Origin: Desulfovibrio desulfuricans
GTDB taxonomy: Bacteria; Desulfobacterota; Desulfovibrionia; Desulfovibrionales; Desulfovibrionaceae
Assembly (NCBI GenBank): GCA_015062205.1
Contig: SUVB01000012.1
Span: forward strand, 21,818 to 85,817
DNA length: 64,000 nucleotides
Reading direction: 5' to 3'
The notes under the pieces are model-generated. The model was given only the letters and a program-made list of their open reading frames with translations. It did no database searches and was not told the DNA's origin. Below, in pieces: positions 35,987 through 45,710 of this stretch (positions are counted from its first letter, which is position 1; every line of letters starts with the position of its first letter). Both the position numbers and the translations under genes were made by a program.

Positions 35987-37111
35987 ATGCATATGCTTGG
36001 GCGCCGGCTCGGAATACTGGTTCTGGCTCTGATCCTGATGCCCGTCATGGCTGCGGCCGCTGACGTCAGGATCGGGCTCATGTGTCCGCTCACGGGCAAA
36101 TGGGCTTCCGAAGGGCAGGATATGAAGAATATCGTGACCCTGCTTGTTGATGCGGCCAACGCCAAGGGCGGCGTCGGGGGCAACACCATCACCCTGGTGG
36201 TGGAGGATGACGCGGGTGATCCGCGCACCGCCGCCTTGGCTGCGCAGAAGCTGGCTTCGGCCGGCGTGTCGGCCGTCATCGGCACCTACGGCTCCGCCGT
36301 GACGGAGGCCAGCCAGAATATTCTGGACGAGGCCGAGCTGGTGCAGATCGGCACCGGCTCCACCAGCGTGCGCCTGACGGAAAAGGGCCTGCAGCGCTTT
36401 TTCCGCACCTGCCCGCGCGACGACGCGCAGGGCGCGTATGCCGGGAAGGCCATCGTCAAGGGCGGGTACAAGGCCGTGGCCCTGCTGCACGACAATTCCT
36501 CCTACGCCAAGGGTCTGGCGGAAGAAACCCGCGCCGCGCTGGACAAGGCGGGCGTGAAAGTGGTGTTCTTTGACGCCCTGACTCCCGGCGAGCGCGACTA
36601 CACCGCCATTCTGACCAAGCTCAAGGCCGCCGCGCCCGACCTGATTTTCTTCACCGGCTACTACCCCGAAACCGGCATGCTGCTCCGGCAGAAGAAGGAA
36701 ATGGGCTGGAGCGTGCCCATGATGGGCGGCGACGCCTCCAACCACCAGGACCTTGTGAAGATCGCCGGGCCGGAGGCGGCCGCCGGATATTTCTTCATCA
36801 GCCCGCCCCTGCCGCAGGATATGGACACGCCCGAGGCCAGGGCCTTTCTTGAGGCCTTCAAGGCCAAATACAACGCCGTGCCCGTCTCCGTGTGGGCGGT
36901 GCTGGCGGGCGACGCCTTCAAGGCCATTGAGGGCGCGCTGGCGGCCGGGGCGGCCAAGCCCGACGAAATGGCCGCGTGGCTCAAGGGCCTCAAGGACATG
37001 CCCGGCCTTTCCGGCACGCTCGGCTTTGACGCCAAGGGCGACCGCGTGGGCGAATTCTACCGGGTGTACACTGTGAACGACAAGGGCGACTTCGTCCTGC
37101 AGCCCAAGTAG
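35987..37111 (+). CDS. livK: Branched-chain amino acid ABC transporter, binding protein
   Basis: A 374-residue periplasmic solute-binding protein of the Leu/Ile/Val type. The start follows GGAGG by three to four bases. A signal peptide (MHMLGRRLGILVLALIL...) probably ends after MAAAA near residue 24. The mature part starts DVRIGLMCPLTGKWAS and has the ligand-site style of the family (GTYGSAVTEASQNI, TGSTSVRLTEKG). It begins a five-gene import operon with livHMGF. The true ligand could be another amino acid or a small amide. Confidence 0.93.
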   Translation: MHMLGRRLGILVLALILMPVMAAAADVRIGLMCPLTGKWASEGQDMKNIVTLLVDAANAKGGVGGNTITLVVEDDAGDPRTAALAAQKLASAGVSAVIGTYGSAVTEASQNILDEAELVQIGTGSTSVRLTEKGLQRFFRTCPRDDAQGAYAGKAIVKGGYKAVALLHDNSSYAKGLAEETRAALDKAGVKVVFFDALTPGERDYTAILTKLKAAAPDLIFFTGYYPETGMLLRQKKEMGWSVPMMGGDASNHQDLVKIAGPEAAAGYFFISPPLPQDMDTPEARAFLEAFKAKYNAVPVSVWAVLAGDAFKAIEGALAAGAAKPDEMAAWLKGLKDMPGLSGTLGFDAKGDRVGEFYRVYTVNDKGDFVLQPK

Positions 37112-37120
37112 GAACTCTGC

Positions 37121-37146
37121 GGGAGCGTCCGGCGGCGGGCGCTCCC
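37121..37146 (+). repeat. Intercistronic stem-loop after livK
   Basis: GGGAGCG (37121-37127) and CGCTCCC (37140-37146) can pair around a 12-base loop in the 123-base gap between livK and livH. Such stems behind binding-protein genes often stabilise the upstream message or lower expression of the membrane genes. There is no T run. Confidence 0.45.
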
Positions 37147-37234
37147 CCAAGTGCGCGTTCCGGTTTCCGGCAGCGGGGCGCGGCCCGGGCGGCATCCCCG
37201 TTTTCCGGGCGCGCGTGCCATAACAAAAGGCGCT

Positions 37235-38140
37235 ATGGAACAGTTTTTCCAACAGCTTTTGAACGGCCTGGCCGTGGGCGGCATCTATGCGCTGGTGGCG
37301 CTGGGCTATACCATGGTCTACGGTGTGATGAAGCTCATCAACTTCGCGCATGGCGACATCTTCACCATCGGCGCGTACCTCGGGCTGACCCTGCTGGTGA
37401 GTTGCAACGTCGCCGGGGCGCTCGGCCCCGTGGGGGCGGTGCTCGCCGTCTTTGTGATGGTGGCCCTGCTCACGGCGCTGGTGGGCTACCTGCTGGAGCG
37501 TGTGGCCTACCGCCCCCTGCGCAACGCGGGCAGGCTCTCGGCCGTGGTTTCGGCGCTGGGCGCGTCCATCTTTTTCCAGAACGCCGTCATGCTCATCTAC
37601 GGCGCGCGTTTTTACGTCTATCCCGATTTTCTGCGGCCCGACTTCACCGTGCGCCTTCTGGGGCTGGAGGTGCCGGGCGTGCGGCTGCTGGTCATCGGCG
37701 CCACGGTGGCGCTCATGCTGGCGCTTTCGGCCTTCATCCAGCGCACGCGCACGGGCGCGGCCATCCGCGCCGTGGCCGTTGACCCCGGCGCGGCCCAGCT
37801 CATGGGCATCAATGTGGACCGCGTCATTTCCCTGGTCTTCCTCATCGGTCCCGGCCTCGGCGGCGCGGCGGGCCTGATGGTCGGCATCTACTACGGGCAG
37901 ATAGATTTCACCATGGGCTGGTCGTACGGGCTCAAGGCCTTCACCGCGGCCATTCTCGGCGGCATCGGCAACATTCCCGGGGCCATGCTCGGCGGGCTGC
38001 TGCTGGGCGTCATCGAGGCGCTGGCGGCGGGCTATGTGGCCATGGCCTGGAAGGACGCCATTGCCTTTTTTGTGCTCATCCTCATCCTGATCATCCGGCC
38101 CACGGGCATACTGGGCGAACGCACGGCGGACAAGCTATGA
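37235..38140 (+). CDS. livH: Branched-chain amino acid ABC transporter permease
   Basis: A 301-residue inner-membrane permease with about eight hydrophobic segments. The N-terminus FFQQLLNGLAVGGIYALVAL and the segment KLINFAHGDIFTIGAYLG are typical of LivH. The EAA-like contact loop for the ATPases is in the second half (GVIEALAAGYVAM region). The ATG at 37235 is four bases after AAGG; longer in-frame starts lack a ribosome site. Its stop overlaps the livM start (ATGA). Confidence 0.95.
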   Translation: MEQFFQQLLNGLAVGGIYALVALGYTMVYGVMKLINFAHGDIFTIGAYLGLTLLVSCNVAGALGPVGAVLAVFVMVALLTALVGYLLERVAYRPLRNAGRLSAVVSALGASIFFQNAVMLIYGARFYVYPDFLRPDFTVRLLGLEVPGVRLLVIGATVALMLALSAFIQRTRTGAAIRAVAVDPGAAQLMGINVDRVISLVFLIGPGLGGAAGLMVGIYYGQIDFTMGWSYGLKAFTAAILGGIGNIPGAMLGGLLLGVIEALAAGYVAMAWKDAIAFFVLILILIIRPTGILGERTADKL

Positions 38141-39138
38141 GACTCCGGGACGTCAGAACGCCGATCAGCGCGGGCTTGGGGCTGCTGCTCCTAGTCCTGC
38201 CCTTTGCGTGCAACGCCTACTGGCTGGACGTGTGCGTGAGCATCGGCCTCTATGCCCTGTTGGCGCTCTCGCTCAATGTGATTCTGGGGCAGGCGGGCAT
38301 CTTCCACATGGGGCATGCGGCCTTTTTTGCCGTGGGCGCGTACACCACGGCCATACTGAACACGCTCTGCCACTGGCCCGTGCTCTGGACCATGCCCCTG
38401 GCCGGCGGCGCGGCCGCCCTCTTCGCCCTGGCCGTGGCGCGGCCCATCATCCACCTGCGCGGCGACTATCTGCTCATTGTGACCATCGGCATTGTGGAAA
38501 TCGTGCGCATTGCCCTGCTCAACGACGTGGGCGGCCTTACGGGCGGCTCCAACGGCATTTTCGGCATCAGCCGGCCCACAGTTTTCGGCATCCGCATCGC
38601 CAGGGGCGCGCAGTTCTACTATCTGGTCTGGGGCATGGTGGGCGTGAGCCTGCTGCTCTTCCGCGGTCTGTGGCATTCCCGTTTCGGCCGCGCGCTCAAC
38701 TGCATCAAGGAAGACGACATCGCCGCCGAGGGCTGCGGCGTCAACGTGACGCGCTACAAGCTGGCCGCCTTTGTACTGGGCGCGTTCTGGGCGGGCATGG
38801 CGGGCACGATCTATGCCGCCAAGATGACCACCATCGCGCCGGAATCGTTCAATTTCATGGAATCGGTCATCATCTTCGCCGTGGTCATCCTTTCGGGCGG
38901 CAGCCAGCTGGGGGTGCTCATCAGCGCCTTTCTGTTCATCGGCCTGCCGGAGCTTTTGCGTGAGTTTTCCAACGCGCGCATGCTCATTTTCGGCTTTGCC
39001 ATGATGGCCATGATGGTCTGGCGGCCGCAGGGCCTGCTGCCGCCCCGTCGCAGGCGCTACAGCGCGGGCGCGCTTGTGGCCGGGGCGGGTCCCTCCGCGC
39101 CGGGGGCGGCCTCTTCGCCCCGGGGAGGGAGCGCATGA
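38137..39138 (+). CDS. livM: Branched-chain amino acid ABC transporter permease
   Basis: A 333-residue permease paired with LivH. Characteristic segments are LNVILGQAGIFHMGHAAFFAVGAY-like (near residue 45), PIIHLRGDYLLIVTIG and LTGGSNGIFGI. It has about nine membrane segments and a short Pro/Ser/Ala-rich C-terminal tail. It overlaps livH at its start and livG at its stop by four bases each, so the cassette is translationally coupled. Confidence 0.95.
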   Translation: MRLRDVRTPISAGLGLLLLVLPFACNAYWLDVCVSIGLYALLALSLNVILGQAGIFHMGHAAFFAVGAYTTAILNTLCHWPVLWTMPLAGGAAALFALAVARPIIHLRGDYLLIVTIGIVEIVRIALLNDVGGLTGGSNGIFGISRPTVFGIRIARGAQFYYLVWGMVGVSLLLFRGLWHSRFGRALNCIKEDDIAAEGCGVNVTRYKLAAFVLGAFWAGMAGTIYAAKMTTIAPESFNFMESVIIFAVVILSGGSQLGVLISAFLFIGLPELLREFSNARMLIFGFAMMAMMVWRPQGLLPPRRRRYSAGALVAGAGPSAPGAASSPRGGSA

Positions 39139-39905
39139 GTCTGCTGCGCCTGGAAGAAGTGAGCAAGGTCTTCGGCGGGCTCATTGCCGTCAACGACCTG
39201 TCCTTTGACGTGGAAGAGGGCAGCATCGTGGGCCTCATCGGTCCCAACGGGGCGGGCAAGACCACGGTGTTCAACTGCATCACCGGCAACTACACGCCCG
39301 AGACCGGCCGCATCCTCTTTGACGGCAGGCCCGTCGCCGGGCTGCGCCCGCACCGCATTGTGGAACTGGGCATCGCCCGCACCTTTCAGAGCATCCGCCT
39401 GTTCGGGCGCCTGCCCGTGCTGGAGAACGCGCTGGCCGGACGGCACTGCCGCATGAAAGCGGGCCTGCTGGCCTGCATGCTGCACACGCCGGCCCAGCGG
39501 CGCGAAGAACGCGAGGCCGTGGCCCGCTGCATGGAAGAGTTGCGCTTTGTGGGCCTGGCCGAACATTACGCAGAACCGGCGGGCGGGCTCTCCTACGGCA
39601 ACCAGCGTCTGCTGGAAATCGCCCGCGCCCTGGCCTCGGACCCGCGTCTTGTCATCCTGGATGAGCCGGCGGGCGGCATGAACGATCAGGAAACCGCCGC
39701 CCTTGTGGACACCATCCGGGCCATCCGCGACAGGGGAATCACGGTGCTGCTCATCGAGCACGACATGCGGCTGGTGATGAAGATCTGCGAGAAGCTGGTG
39801 GTGCTGGAACACGGCGCCATGATTGCCCAGGGCAGGCCTGAGGACGTGCGCCGCAATCCGGACGTCATTGAGGCCTATCTGGGCGCAGACGACGAGAAGT
39901 GGTGA
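39135..39905 (+). CDS. livG: Branched-chain amino acid ABC transporter ATPase
   Basis: A 256-residue cytoplasmic ATPase. Walker A is GPNGAGKTT (near residue 36), the signature is LSYGNQRLLEIARAL (near 154) and Walker B is LVILDEPAGGMN (near 173). The signature LSYGNQ instead of LSGGQ and the AGGMN after Walker B are usual in LivG. It energises the LivHM channel together with LivF, which starts three bases after its stop. Confidence 0.96.
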   Translation: MSLLRLEEVSKVFGGLIAVNDLSFDVEEGSIVGLIGPNGAGKTTVFNCITGNYTPETGRILFDGRPVAGLRPHRIVELGIARTFQSIRLFGRLPVLENALAGRHCRMKAGLLACMLHTPAQRREEREAVARCMEELRFVGLAEHYAEPAGGLSYGNQRLLEIARALASDPRLVILDEPAGGMNDQETAALVDTIRAIRDRGITVLLIEHDMRLVMKICEKLVVLEHGAMIAQGRPEDVRRNPDVIEAYLGADDEKW

Positions 39906-39908
39906 GCC

Positions 39909-40619
39909 ATGTCCCTGCTGCAATTATCCCGGGTGCGCGTGCGCTACGGCAGCGTTGAGGCGCTGCACGGCATTGACCTCAGGGTGGAGGAGGGGGAGAT
40001 CGTCACCATCCTCGGGGCCAACGGCGCGGGCAAGAGTACGACGCTGCTCTCCATCAGCGGGCTGGTGCGTCCCTGTGAGGGGGAGATTCTGTTCGACGGG
40101 CAGAATCTGCTGCGCCTGCCCAGCCACAGGGTGGTGGGGCTGGGCATTGCCCAGTCGCCCGAGGGGCGGCGCGTGTTCGGCGTCATGAGCGTGCTGGAGA
40201 ATCTGCGCTTGGGCGCGTTCTGCATCCGCGACAAGGCCCGCAGCGAGCGCACGCTGGAATGGATTTTCGATCTTTTTCCCCGCCTGCTGGAGCGCAGGGA
40301 CCAGCTGGCGGGCACGCTCTCCGGCGGGGAACAGCAGATGCTGGCCATCGGGCGCGCGCTCATGGCCGAGCCGCGCCTGCTGCTGCTGGATGAACCCTCG
40401 CTGGGCCTTGCCCCCCTTCTGGTGCGCTCCATTTTCGAGACCGTGCGCGCCATCAACAAGCGCGGCGTCACCGTGCTGCTGGTGGAGCAGAACGCCCGCG
40501 CCGCGCTGCGGCTGGCCGCGCGCGGCTACGTGCTGGAAGTGGGGCGCGTGGTCAGGGAAGACGCGGCCGCAAGTCTGCTTGCCGATCCCGGCGTGCGTGA
40601 AGCCTATCTGGGCGGGTGA
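39909..40619 (+). CDS. livF: Branched-chain amino acid ABC transporter ATPase
   Basis: A 236-residue ATPase with Walker A GANGAGKST (near residue 36), signature LSGGEQQMLAIGRAL (near 137) and Walker B LLLLDEPSLGLAP (near 157). The SLGLAP sequence is typical of LivF. It is the last gene of the operon, ended by the intrinsic terminator at 40666-40690. Confidence 0.96.
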   Translation: MSLLQLSRVRVRYGSVEALHGIDLRVEEGEIVTILGANGAGKSTTLLSISGLVRPCEGEILFDGQNLLRLPSHRVVGLGIAQSPEGRRVFGVMSVLENLRLGAFCIRDKARSERTLEWIFDLFPRLLERRDQLAGTLSGGEQQMLAIGRALMAEPRLLLLDEPSLGLAPLLVRSIFETVRAINKRGVTVLLVEQNARAALRLAARGYVLEVGRVVREDAAASLLADPGVREAYLGG

Positions 40620-40665
40620 GCGCCGCCTGATTCCCTTCCTTTGCTGCGCTGCATCCGTCGCAGCC

Positions 40666-40690
40666 AGGCCGCCGCAGGGCGGCCTTTTTT
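40666..40690 (+). terminator. Intrinsic terminator of the liv operon
   Basis: An eight-base-pair stem AGGCCGCC/GGCGGCCT (40666-40673 with 40678-40685, loop of four) runs directly into a run of six T residues. It lies 46 bases after the livF stop. Confidence 0.88.
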
Positions 40691-40726
40691 GTCGCCGGGC
40701 ACAGCGGCAACCGTGCGCGCAAAGTT

Positions 40727-40757
40727 GCAAACAGCCTTGCAGCAAGAGGCTGTTTGC
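40727..40757 (+). promoter_or_regulatory. Operator-like inverted repeat over the fdh promoter
   Basis: GCAAACAGCC (40727-40736) and GGCTGTTTGC (40748-40757) form a perfect 10-base inverted repeat with an 11-base spacer. It spans the -35 element and most of the spacer of the promoter at 40737-40765, the placement expected of a repressor or a class II activator site. The binding protein is unknown. Confidence 0.65.
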
Positions 40758-40765
40758 GGTATGAT
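40737..40765 (+). promoter_or_regulatory. Sigma70-type promoter of the formate dehydrogenase operon
   Basis: TTGCAG (40737-40742) and TATGAT (40760-40765) are separated by 17 bases, upstream of fdhA. Transcription would start near 40772, giving a leader of about 80 bases. Confidence 0.65.
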
Positions 40766-40850
40766 AAGGTAAAAGTCCCATGAGCAGTCATGGGGTCGCG
40801 CGGCCCTGCGGGGGGTGCGCGGCAGCGAGGGAACAACAAGGAGCATCATC

Positions 40851-43800
40851 ATGCAAGGCACTCGACGGAGTTTTCTGAAGGGCGTCTCCGCTGGGGTTTT
40901 CTGCCTCACGCTGGGGCAGATGGGCTTTGACCTTGGCGACGCCAGGGCCTTTGCCCGCAACCTCAAGATTGAAGGGGCCAAAGAGGTCATCAGCGTCTGT
41001 CCCTTCTGCGCCGTGTGCTGTCAGGTTATCGGGTACGTGCGCGACGGCAGGCTTGTTTCCACGGAAGGCGACCCCGACTTCCCCGTGAACGAGGGCGCGC
41101 TCTGCGCCAAGGGCGCGGCCCTGTTCTCCATGTACACCAGTGATCACCGGCTGAAAAAGCCCATGTACCGCGCGCCGCACAGTGACCACTGGGAAGAGAA
41201 GGACTGGGACTGGACCCTGAACCGGATTGCCCGCCGCGTGAAGGACACCCGCGACAGGGATATTGTCCTCAAGAACGCGAAGGGCCAGACAGTCAATCGT
41301 TTTGAAACCATGTTCTGGATGGGAACCTCGCATGCCTCCAATGAGGAATGCGCCGTCATCCATCAAGCGTTGCGAGGCCTGGGCGTCGTCCATATGGACC
41401 ACCAGGCGCGGGTCTGACACAGCCCCACGGTTGCGGCTCTGGCAGAGTCGTTCGGACGCGGCGCTATGACCAACCACTGGATCGACATCAAGAACAGCGA
41501 TGCAGTGCTTATTATCGGCAGCAATGCCGCGGAACATCATCCTGTCGCCTTCAAGTGGATACAGCGGGCCAGGGACAACGGGGCCGTGCTTGTGCATGTG
41601 GATCCCAAGTTCTCCCGTACGTCCGCGCGCTGCGACTTCCATGTGCCCCTGCGCTCGGGCACGGATATCGCCTTCTTGGGCGGCATGGTCAACTACATCC
41701 TTGAGAACGATCTGTACTTCAAGGAGTATGTGGCCAACTACACCAATGCGGCTTTTGTGGTGGGCAGAAACTACAGTTTCCGCGAAGGGCTGTTCAGCGG
41801 GTACGATGCCGAGACCCGCAGCTACGACAAGAGCGCGTGGGCTTTTGAAAAAGGCCCCGACGGCGGCCCTGTCATTGACAGGACGCTCAAGAACGAACGC
41901 TGCGTGTTCAACCTCATGCGCAGGCATTACGCGCGCTACACGCTCAGGAACGTGTCGGACGTGACCGGCGTTTCCGAGGAAAACCTGCTCAGGGTTTACA
42001 AGGCGTTTGCCGCCACGGGCCGCCCGGACAAGGCGGGCACCATTCTCTACGCCCTTGGCTGGACGCAGCACACCGTGGGCGTGCAGAACATCCGCACCGC
42101 CACGCTCATCCAGCTTTTGCTGGGCAATATCGGCGTGGCAGGCGGCGGCATCAATGCCCTGCGCGGCGAGCCCAACGTGCAGGGCTCCACGGATCACGCC
42201 CTGCTGTACAACAGCCTGCCGGGCTATATAGCCCTGCCCCGGGCGGACTGGCAGAGCCTGGCCCAGTTCCAGAAGGCCAACACCCCGGTCACCACGCTGC
42301 GAAACAGCGCCAACTGGTGGGGCAACAGGCCCAAGTACATGGTCAGTCTGCTCAAGGGCTGGTTCGGCGATGAGGCCGTCCCGGAGAACGACTTCTGTTA
42401 CGGCCTGCTGCCCAAGGGCGAGCCGGGCGAGGACTACTCCTACATGTATGCCATGAACAGGACATACAACGGCGAAATGCGCGGCGGCTTCATCTGGGGC
42501 GTGAACCCCATGTGCAGCTTCCCCAACACCAACAAGATGCGCGTCGCCCTGGACAGGCTGGACTGGCTGGTGTGCTGTGAGATCCACCACTCGGAAACCA
42601 CGGACAACTGGCGGCGTCCCGGCGTGGACCCCACGGCCTGCAAGACGGAAGTGTTCCTCCTGCCTTCGGCCCACCGCATCGAGAAGGAGGGCACCATCAG
42701 CAACAGCGGCCGCTGGCTGCAGTGGTTCGACCAGGCCGTGAAACCCGGCGGCGAGGCCCGCAATTTTGCGGATATCGTGGTGCCGCTTTTCAACCGCATC
42801 CGCGAACTGTACAAGAGCGAGGGCGGCACGCTGCCCGAGCCTATTCTGAAAATGCACTGGACAGACAGCTTTGACGCGGCCGAATGGACGCGGCGCATCA
42901 ATGGTCAGTTCTGGGCTGACAGCATGGTCAACGGCAAGCAGTATCGTCGCGGTCAGCAGGTGCCCGCCTTCGGGGCGCTCAAGGATGACGGCTCCACCTC
43001 CTCGCTCAACTGGCTCTATGCCGGCTGCTGGACGGAGGAGGAGGGCAACAAGGCCAAGCGCCGCGACGCCTCGCAGACGCCCATGCAGGCCAGGATAGGT
43101 CTGTTCCCCAATTGGTCGTGGTGCTGGCCCGTTAACCGGCGCATCCTCTACAACCGCGCCTCGGTGGACGTGAACGGCAGGCCGTACAATCCGGCCAGGC
43201 CCGTCATCGTCTGGCAGGACGGCAAGTGGGAGGGCGATGTGCCCGACGGTCCGTGGCCGCCCCTGGCGCAGGAAGGCGGCAAGCTGCCCTTCATCATGTG
43301 CAAGGACGGCCATGCCCAGTTCTACGCTCCCGGCCCGGCTGACGGTCCCTTTCCCGAACATTATGAACCTGCGGAAACGCCGCTGGCCAGCCATCCCTTC
43401 TCCAGTCAGCTGGTCAGTCCGGTGTACAAGTTCCACACGACGGATATGGACAGGATTGCCCCCCCGGCTGATCCCAACTATCCCATCGTGCTGACCACCT
43501 ACAGCATGACCGAACACTGGTGCGGCGGCGGCGAAACCCGCAACGTGCCCAACCTGCTGGAGGCCGAACCGCAGCTCTATGTGGAAATGAGCCATGAGCT
43601 GGCAAAGCAGAAGGGCATCAGGAACGGCGACGGCGTCATTCTGGAGAGCATCCGCGGACGGGTGGAGGCCATCGCCATGGTGACAGTGCGCATCCGGCCC
43701 TTCACCGTCATGGGCAAGACGGTTCATCTGGTGGGCATGCCCTTCTTTGCCGGGTGGACCACGCCCAAATGCGGCGACAGCACCAACCGGCTGACAATCA

Positions 43801-43889
43801 CGGCGTTTGATCCCAATACCACCATTCCGGAAACCAAGGTTTGCTGCGTCAATGTGCGCAAGGCCGACAAACTGACCGAAATAGGCTGA
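40851..43889 (+). CDS. fdhA: Selenocysteine formate dehydrogenase, catalytic alpha subunit
   Basis: A 1012-residue molybdo- or tungstopterin enzyme that oxidises formate to CO2. The UGA at 41415-41417 is codon 189 and is read as selenocysteine: the frame runs on without change (HHQARV-U-HSPT, then a segment with SFGRGAMTNHW). The Sec and following His are the catalytic pair of the family. A Tat signal (TRRSFLKG near residue 4) sends the folded protein to the periplasm. The N-terminal [4Fe-4S] site is CPFCAVCC with ALCAKG. AAGGAG lies seven bases before the start. The gene leads an operon with fdhB, fdhE and cytochrome c3. The layout matches the D. gigas-type FdhAB enzyme. Automatic annotation would split it in two at the UGA. 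Confidence 0.96.
41415..41450 (+). promoter_or_regulatory. Selenocysteine UGA and SECIS hairpin in fdhA
   Basis: After the UGA (41415-41417) a seven-base-pair stem CGGCTCT/AGAGTCG (41434-41450) with a three-base loop GGC begins 16 bases downstream. The distance and the GG-containing loop suit a bacterial SECIS, which recruits SelB. SelABC genes are not in the window. Confidence 0.8.
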
Positions 43890-43942
43890 CGCGCAGCCAT
43901 GCCGGGCGCTCCCGGCGAGCGCCCGGCCGCAAGGAGTTCACT

Positions 43943-44602
43943 ATGCCGAAATCATTTTTGGTAGACACTACGCGGTGCACGGCATGCCGCGGCTGTCAGC
44001 TGGCCTGCAAGGAATGGCATGACCTGCCCGCCAACGAAACGAAACAGACCGGCACGCATCAGAATCCGCCGGACCTGAATCCGTATAACTATAAGATTGT
44101 CCGTTTTCACGAACACCTGGATGCAACGGGCGATGTGGTCTGGAATTTTTTCCCCGACCAGTGCCGTCACTGCGTCATGCCCATCTGCAGGGATGTGGCC
44201 GACATGGCCGTGCCCGGCGCGATCGTCAAGGACGAACGCACCGGCGCAGTGCTGGTGACGGAAAAATGCGCCCAGCTAAGCGTCGAGGACGCGCAGGCCG
44301 TCATTGACGCCTGTCCGTACAATATTCCCCGGCGGGACCCGAAAACCGGGATGCTGACCAAGTGCGACATGTGCTCGGACCGTCTGGCGGCGGGCATGCC
44401 GCCCGTCTGCGTCAAGACGTGTCCCACCGGGGCGATGGCCTTCGGCGAGCGGGAGGATATGCTGACGCTGGCGCAACAGCGGCTTGAGGTTGCGCGCCGG
44501 CGCTTTCCCGGGGCCTTTCTGGCCGATGTGCGGGATGTGAGCGTCATCTACCTGCTGGCGGAAGAAAAAGAGCATTACTACGAATACGCGGCCTTTGCGT
44601 GA
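43943..44602 (+). CDS. fdhB: Formate dehydrogenase iron-sulfur beta subunit
   Basis: A 219-residue electron-transfer subunit. Four-cysteine groups are CTACRGCQLACKEW near residue 12, CRHCVMPIC, and CDMCSDRL with CVKTCPTG, consistent with three [4Fe-4S] clusters. The fourth cluster found in FdnH-type subunits has lost its cysteines, as in D. gigas FdhB, which this resembles closely in layout. There is no signal peptide; it is expected to cross with FdhA by the Tat system. AAGGAG is six bases upstream. It passes electrons from FdhA to the cytochrome c3 encoded two genes later. Confidence 0.93.
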   Translation: MPKSFLVDTTRCTACRGCQLACKEWHDLPANETKQTGTHQNPPDLNPYNYKIVRFHEHLDATGDVVWNFFPDQCRHCVMPICRDVADMAVPGAIVKDERTGAVLVTEKCAQLSVEDAQAVIDACPYNIPRRDPKTGMLTKCDMCSDRLAAGMPPVCVKTCPTGAMAFGEREDMLTLAQQRLEVARRRFPGAFLADVRDVSVIYLLAEEKEHYYEYAAFA

Positions 44603-44696
44603 GGTCAGTTGTTCGGCTGAGGCCGGGGCGCGCCTGCGCCCCGGCATGAAGCCCGGCATGAGGCGGGCCGGGGGCGGTTCGGTACAGGGAGCGTGC

Positions 44697-45641
44697 ATGG
44701 GCGAAACATCACAACGCGCGGCGCAGACGCTGACGGAAATTCTCGGGTGGCGGCCTGCGCTTGCTCCCGTGCTGCGGGTCTTTGAACCCCTGTTGACCGC
44801 ACAGGAGGAGCTTGCGGAGGGGCTGGCCTCCTGCGTGCGGGCCGCGGGGATGGAACTGCCCGTGGCCCGGCCGGAACGCCTGGAGCAGGGGGCGCCCCTG
44901 CTGGCCGGCGCGTCCTTTGGCGGCATCGGGCCCTGCGTGCGTGCGGCCGCCGAAAAACTGCTGCCCCTGTTGACGGGGCTGGATGCGCTGCGCCCCTGCG
45001 GCGCGGCGCTGGCCGATTTTTTTCTGAAGCCGGGAGGCTCCGACGCGCAACGTCTTGAACGCCTGACGGAGGCCTTTGTCTCGGGCGAGAGGAAAAACCT
45101 GGCGCACCTGGCCGGGGCGCATGGTCTGGAACCATCGCATCTGGACTTTGCGGCGGGTTTTGTGGTTTCATCTGTCTTGCGCGCCATGACGGCGTCGGCT
45201 GTGCCGGAAGAAGGCGAGGCTCCCTGGGACAGCGGCGCATGGCGGCAGGGGCATTGCCCCGTCTGCGGCGCATTGCCCGTTATCAGCTGGCTGGACAGAC
45301 CCGCTGCGGACGCAAAAAACGCCTTTCTTTCCGGCGGCGGGGGCAAGAAGCATCTGCACTGCGGCGTGTGCGGCGCGAACTGGAAGTTCCGTCGCGGCGC
45401 GTGCCCCGCATGCGGCCGGGAAGGCGGCGTCATGGAACTGCTGCGGGAGAGCGGCATTTCCCATGGCGAACGTCTGGACTGGTGCACGCGGTGCAGGGCC
45501 TACTGCCCCGGCGTGGACTTGCGGGAGCGTGAATTTGTGCCCAATATGGATGCCCTCGCCCTCGGTATGATGCATCTGGACATGGCGGCGGCGCGCAGGA
45601 AGCTGCATCCGCTGCGGCCGACATTCTGGAATGTGTCGTAA
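44697..45641 (+). CDS. fdhE: Formate dehydrogenase accessory protein FdhE
   Basis: A 314-residue cytoplasmic protein needed for maturation of exported formate dehydrogenases. The C-terminal half has four CxxC pairs of a rubredoxin-like metal site: CPVCGALP, CGVCGANW, CPACGREGG and CTRCRAYC (about residues 185-275). The N-terminal helical half is poorly conserved, as usual. I chose the ATG at 44697 because AGGGAG lies close by. A TTG at 44595 would overlap fdhB but has no ribosome site. Its presence supports export and maturation of FdhAB. Confidence 0.88.
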   Translation: MGETSQRAAQTLTEILGWRPALAPVLRVFEPLLTAQEELAEGLASCVRAAGMELPVARPERLEQGAPLLAGASFGGIGPCVRAAAEKLLPLLTGLDALRPCGAALADFFLKPGGSDAQRLERLTEAFVSGERKNLAHLAGAHGLEPSHLDFAAGFVVSSVLRAMTASAVPEEGEAPWDSGAWRQGHCPVCGALPVISWLDRPAADAKNAFLSGGGGKKHLHCGVCGANWKFRRGACPACGREGGVMELLRESGISHGERLDWCTRCRAYCPGVDLREREFVPNMDALALGMMHLDMAAARRKLHPLRPTFWNVS

Positions 45642-45710
45642 GCGGTTCCGGCGCGGCTGTCCCTGTGTGGAGGCTGTGGCCCGAATACATTAGCCCGGTA
45701 GGAGGAAAGT

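Noticed and set aside
40788..43727. 979-codon open frame antisense to fdhA
   Set aside because: High-GC third-position artefact; the forward strand has a complete enzyme with known motifs, and the antisense protein is low in family signals.
40851..43889. Two separate truncated genes or a pseudogene for formate dehydrogenase
   Set aside because: The break is a UGA at the position of the conserved selenocysteine with a SECIS-like stem, so the gene is intact.
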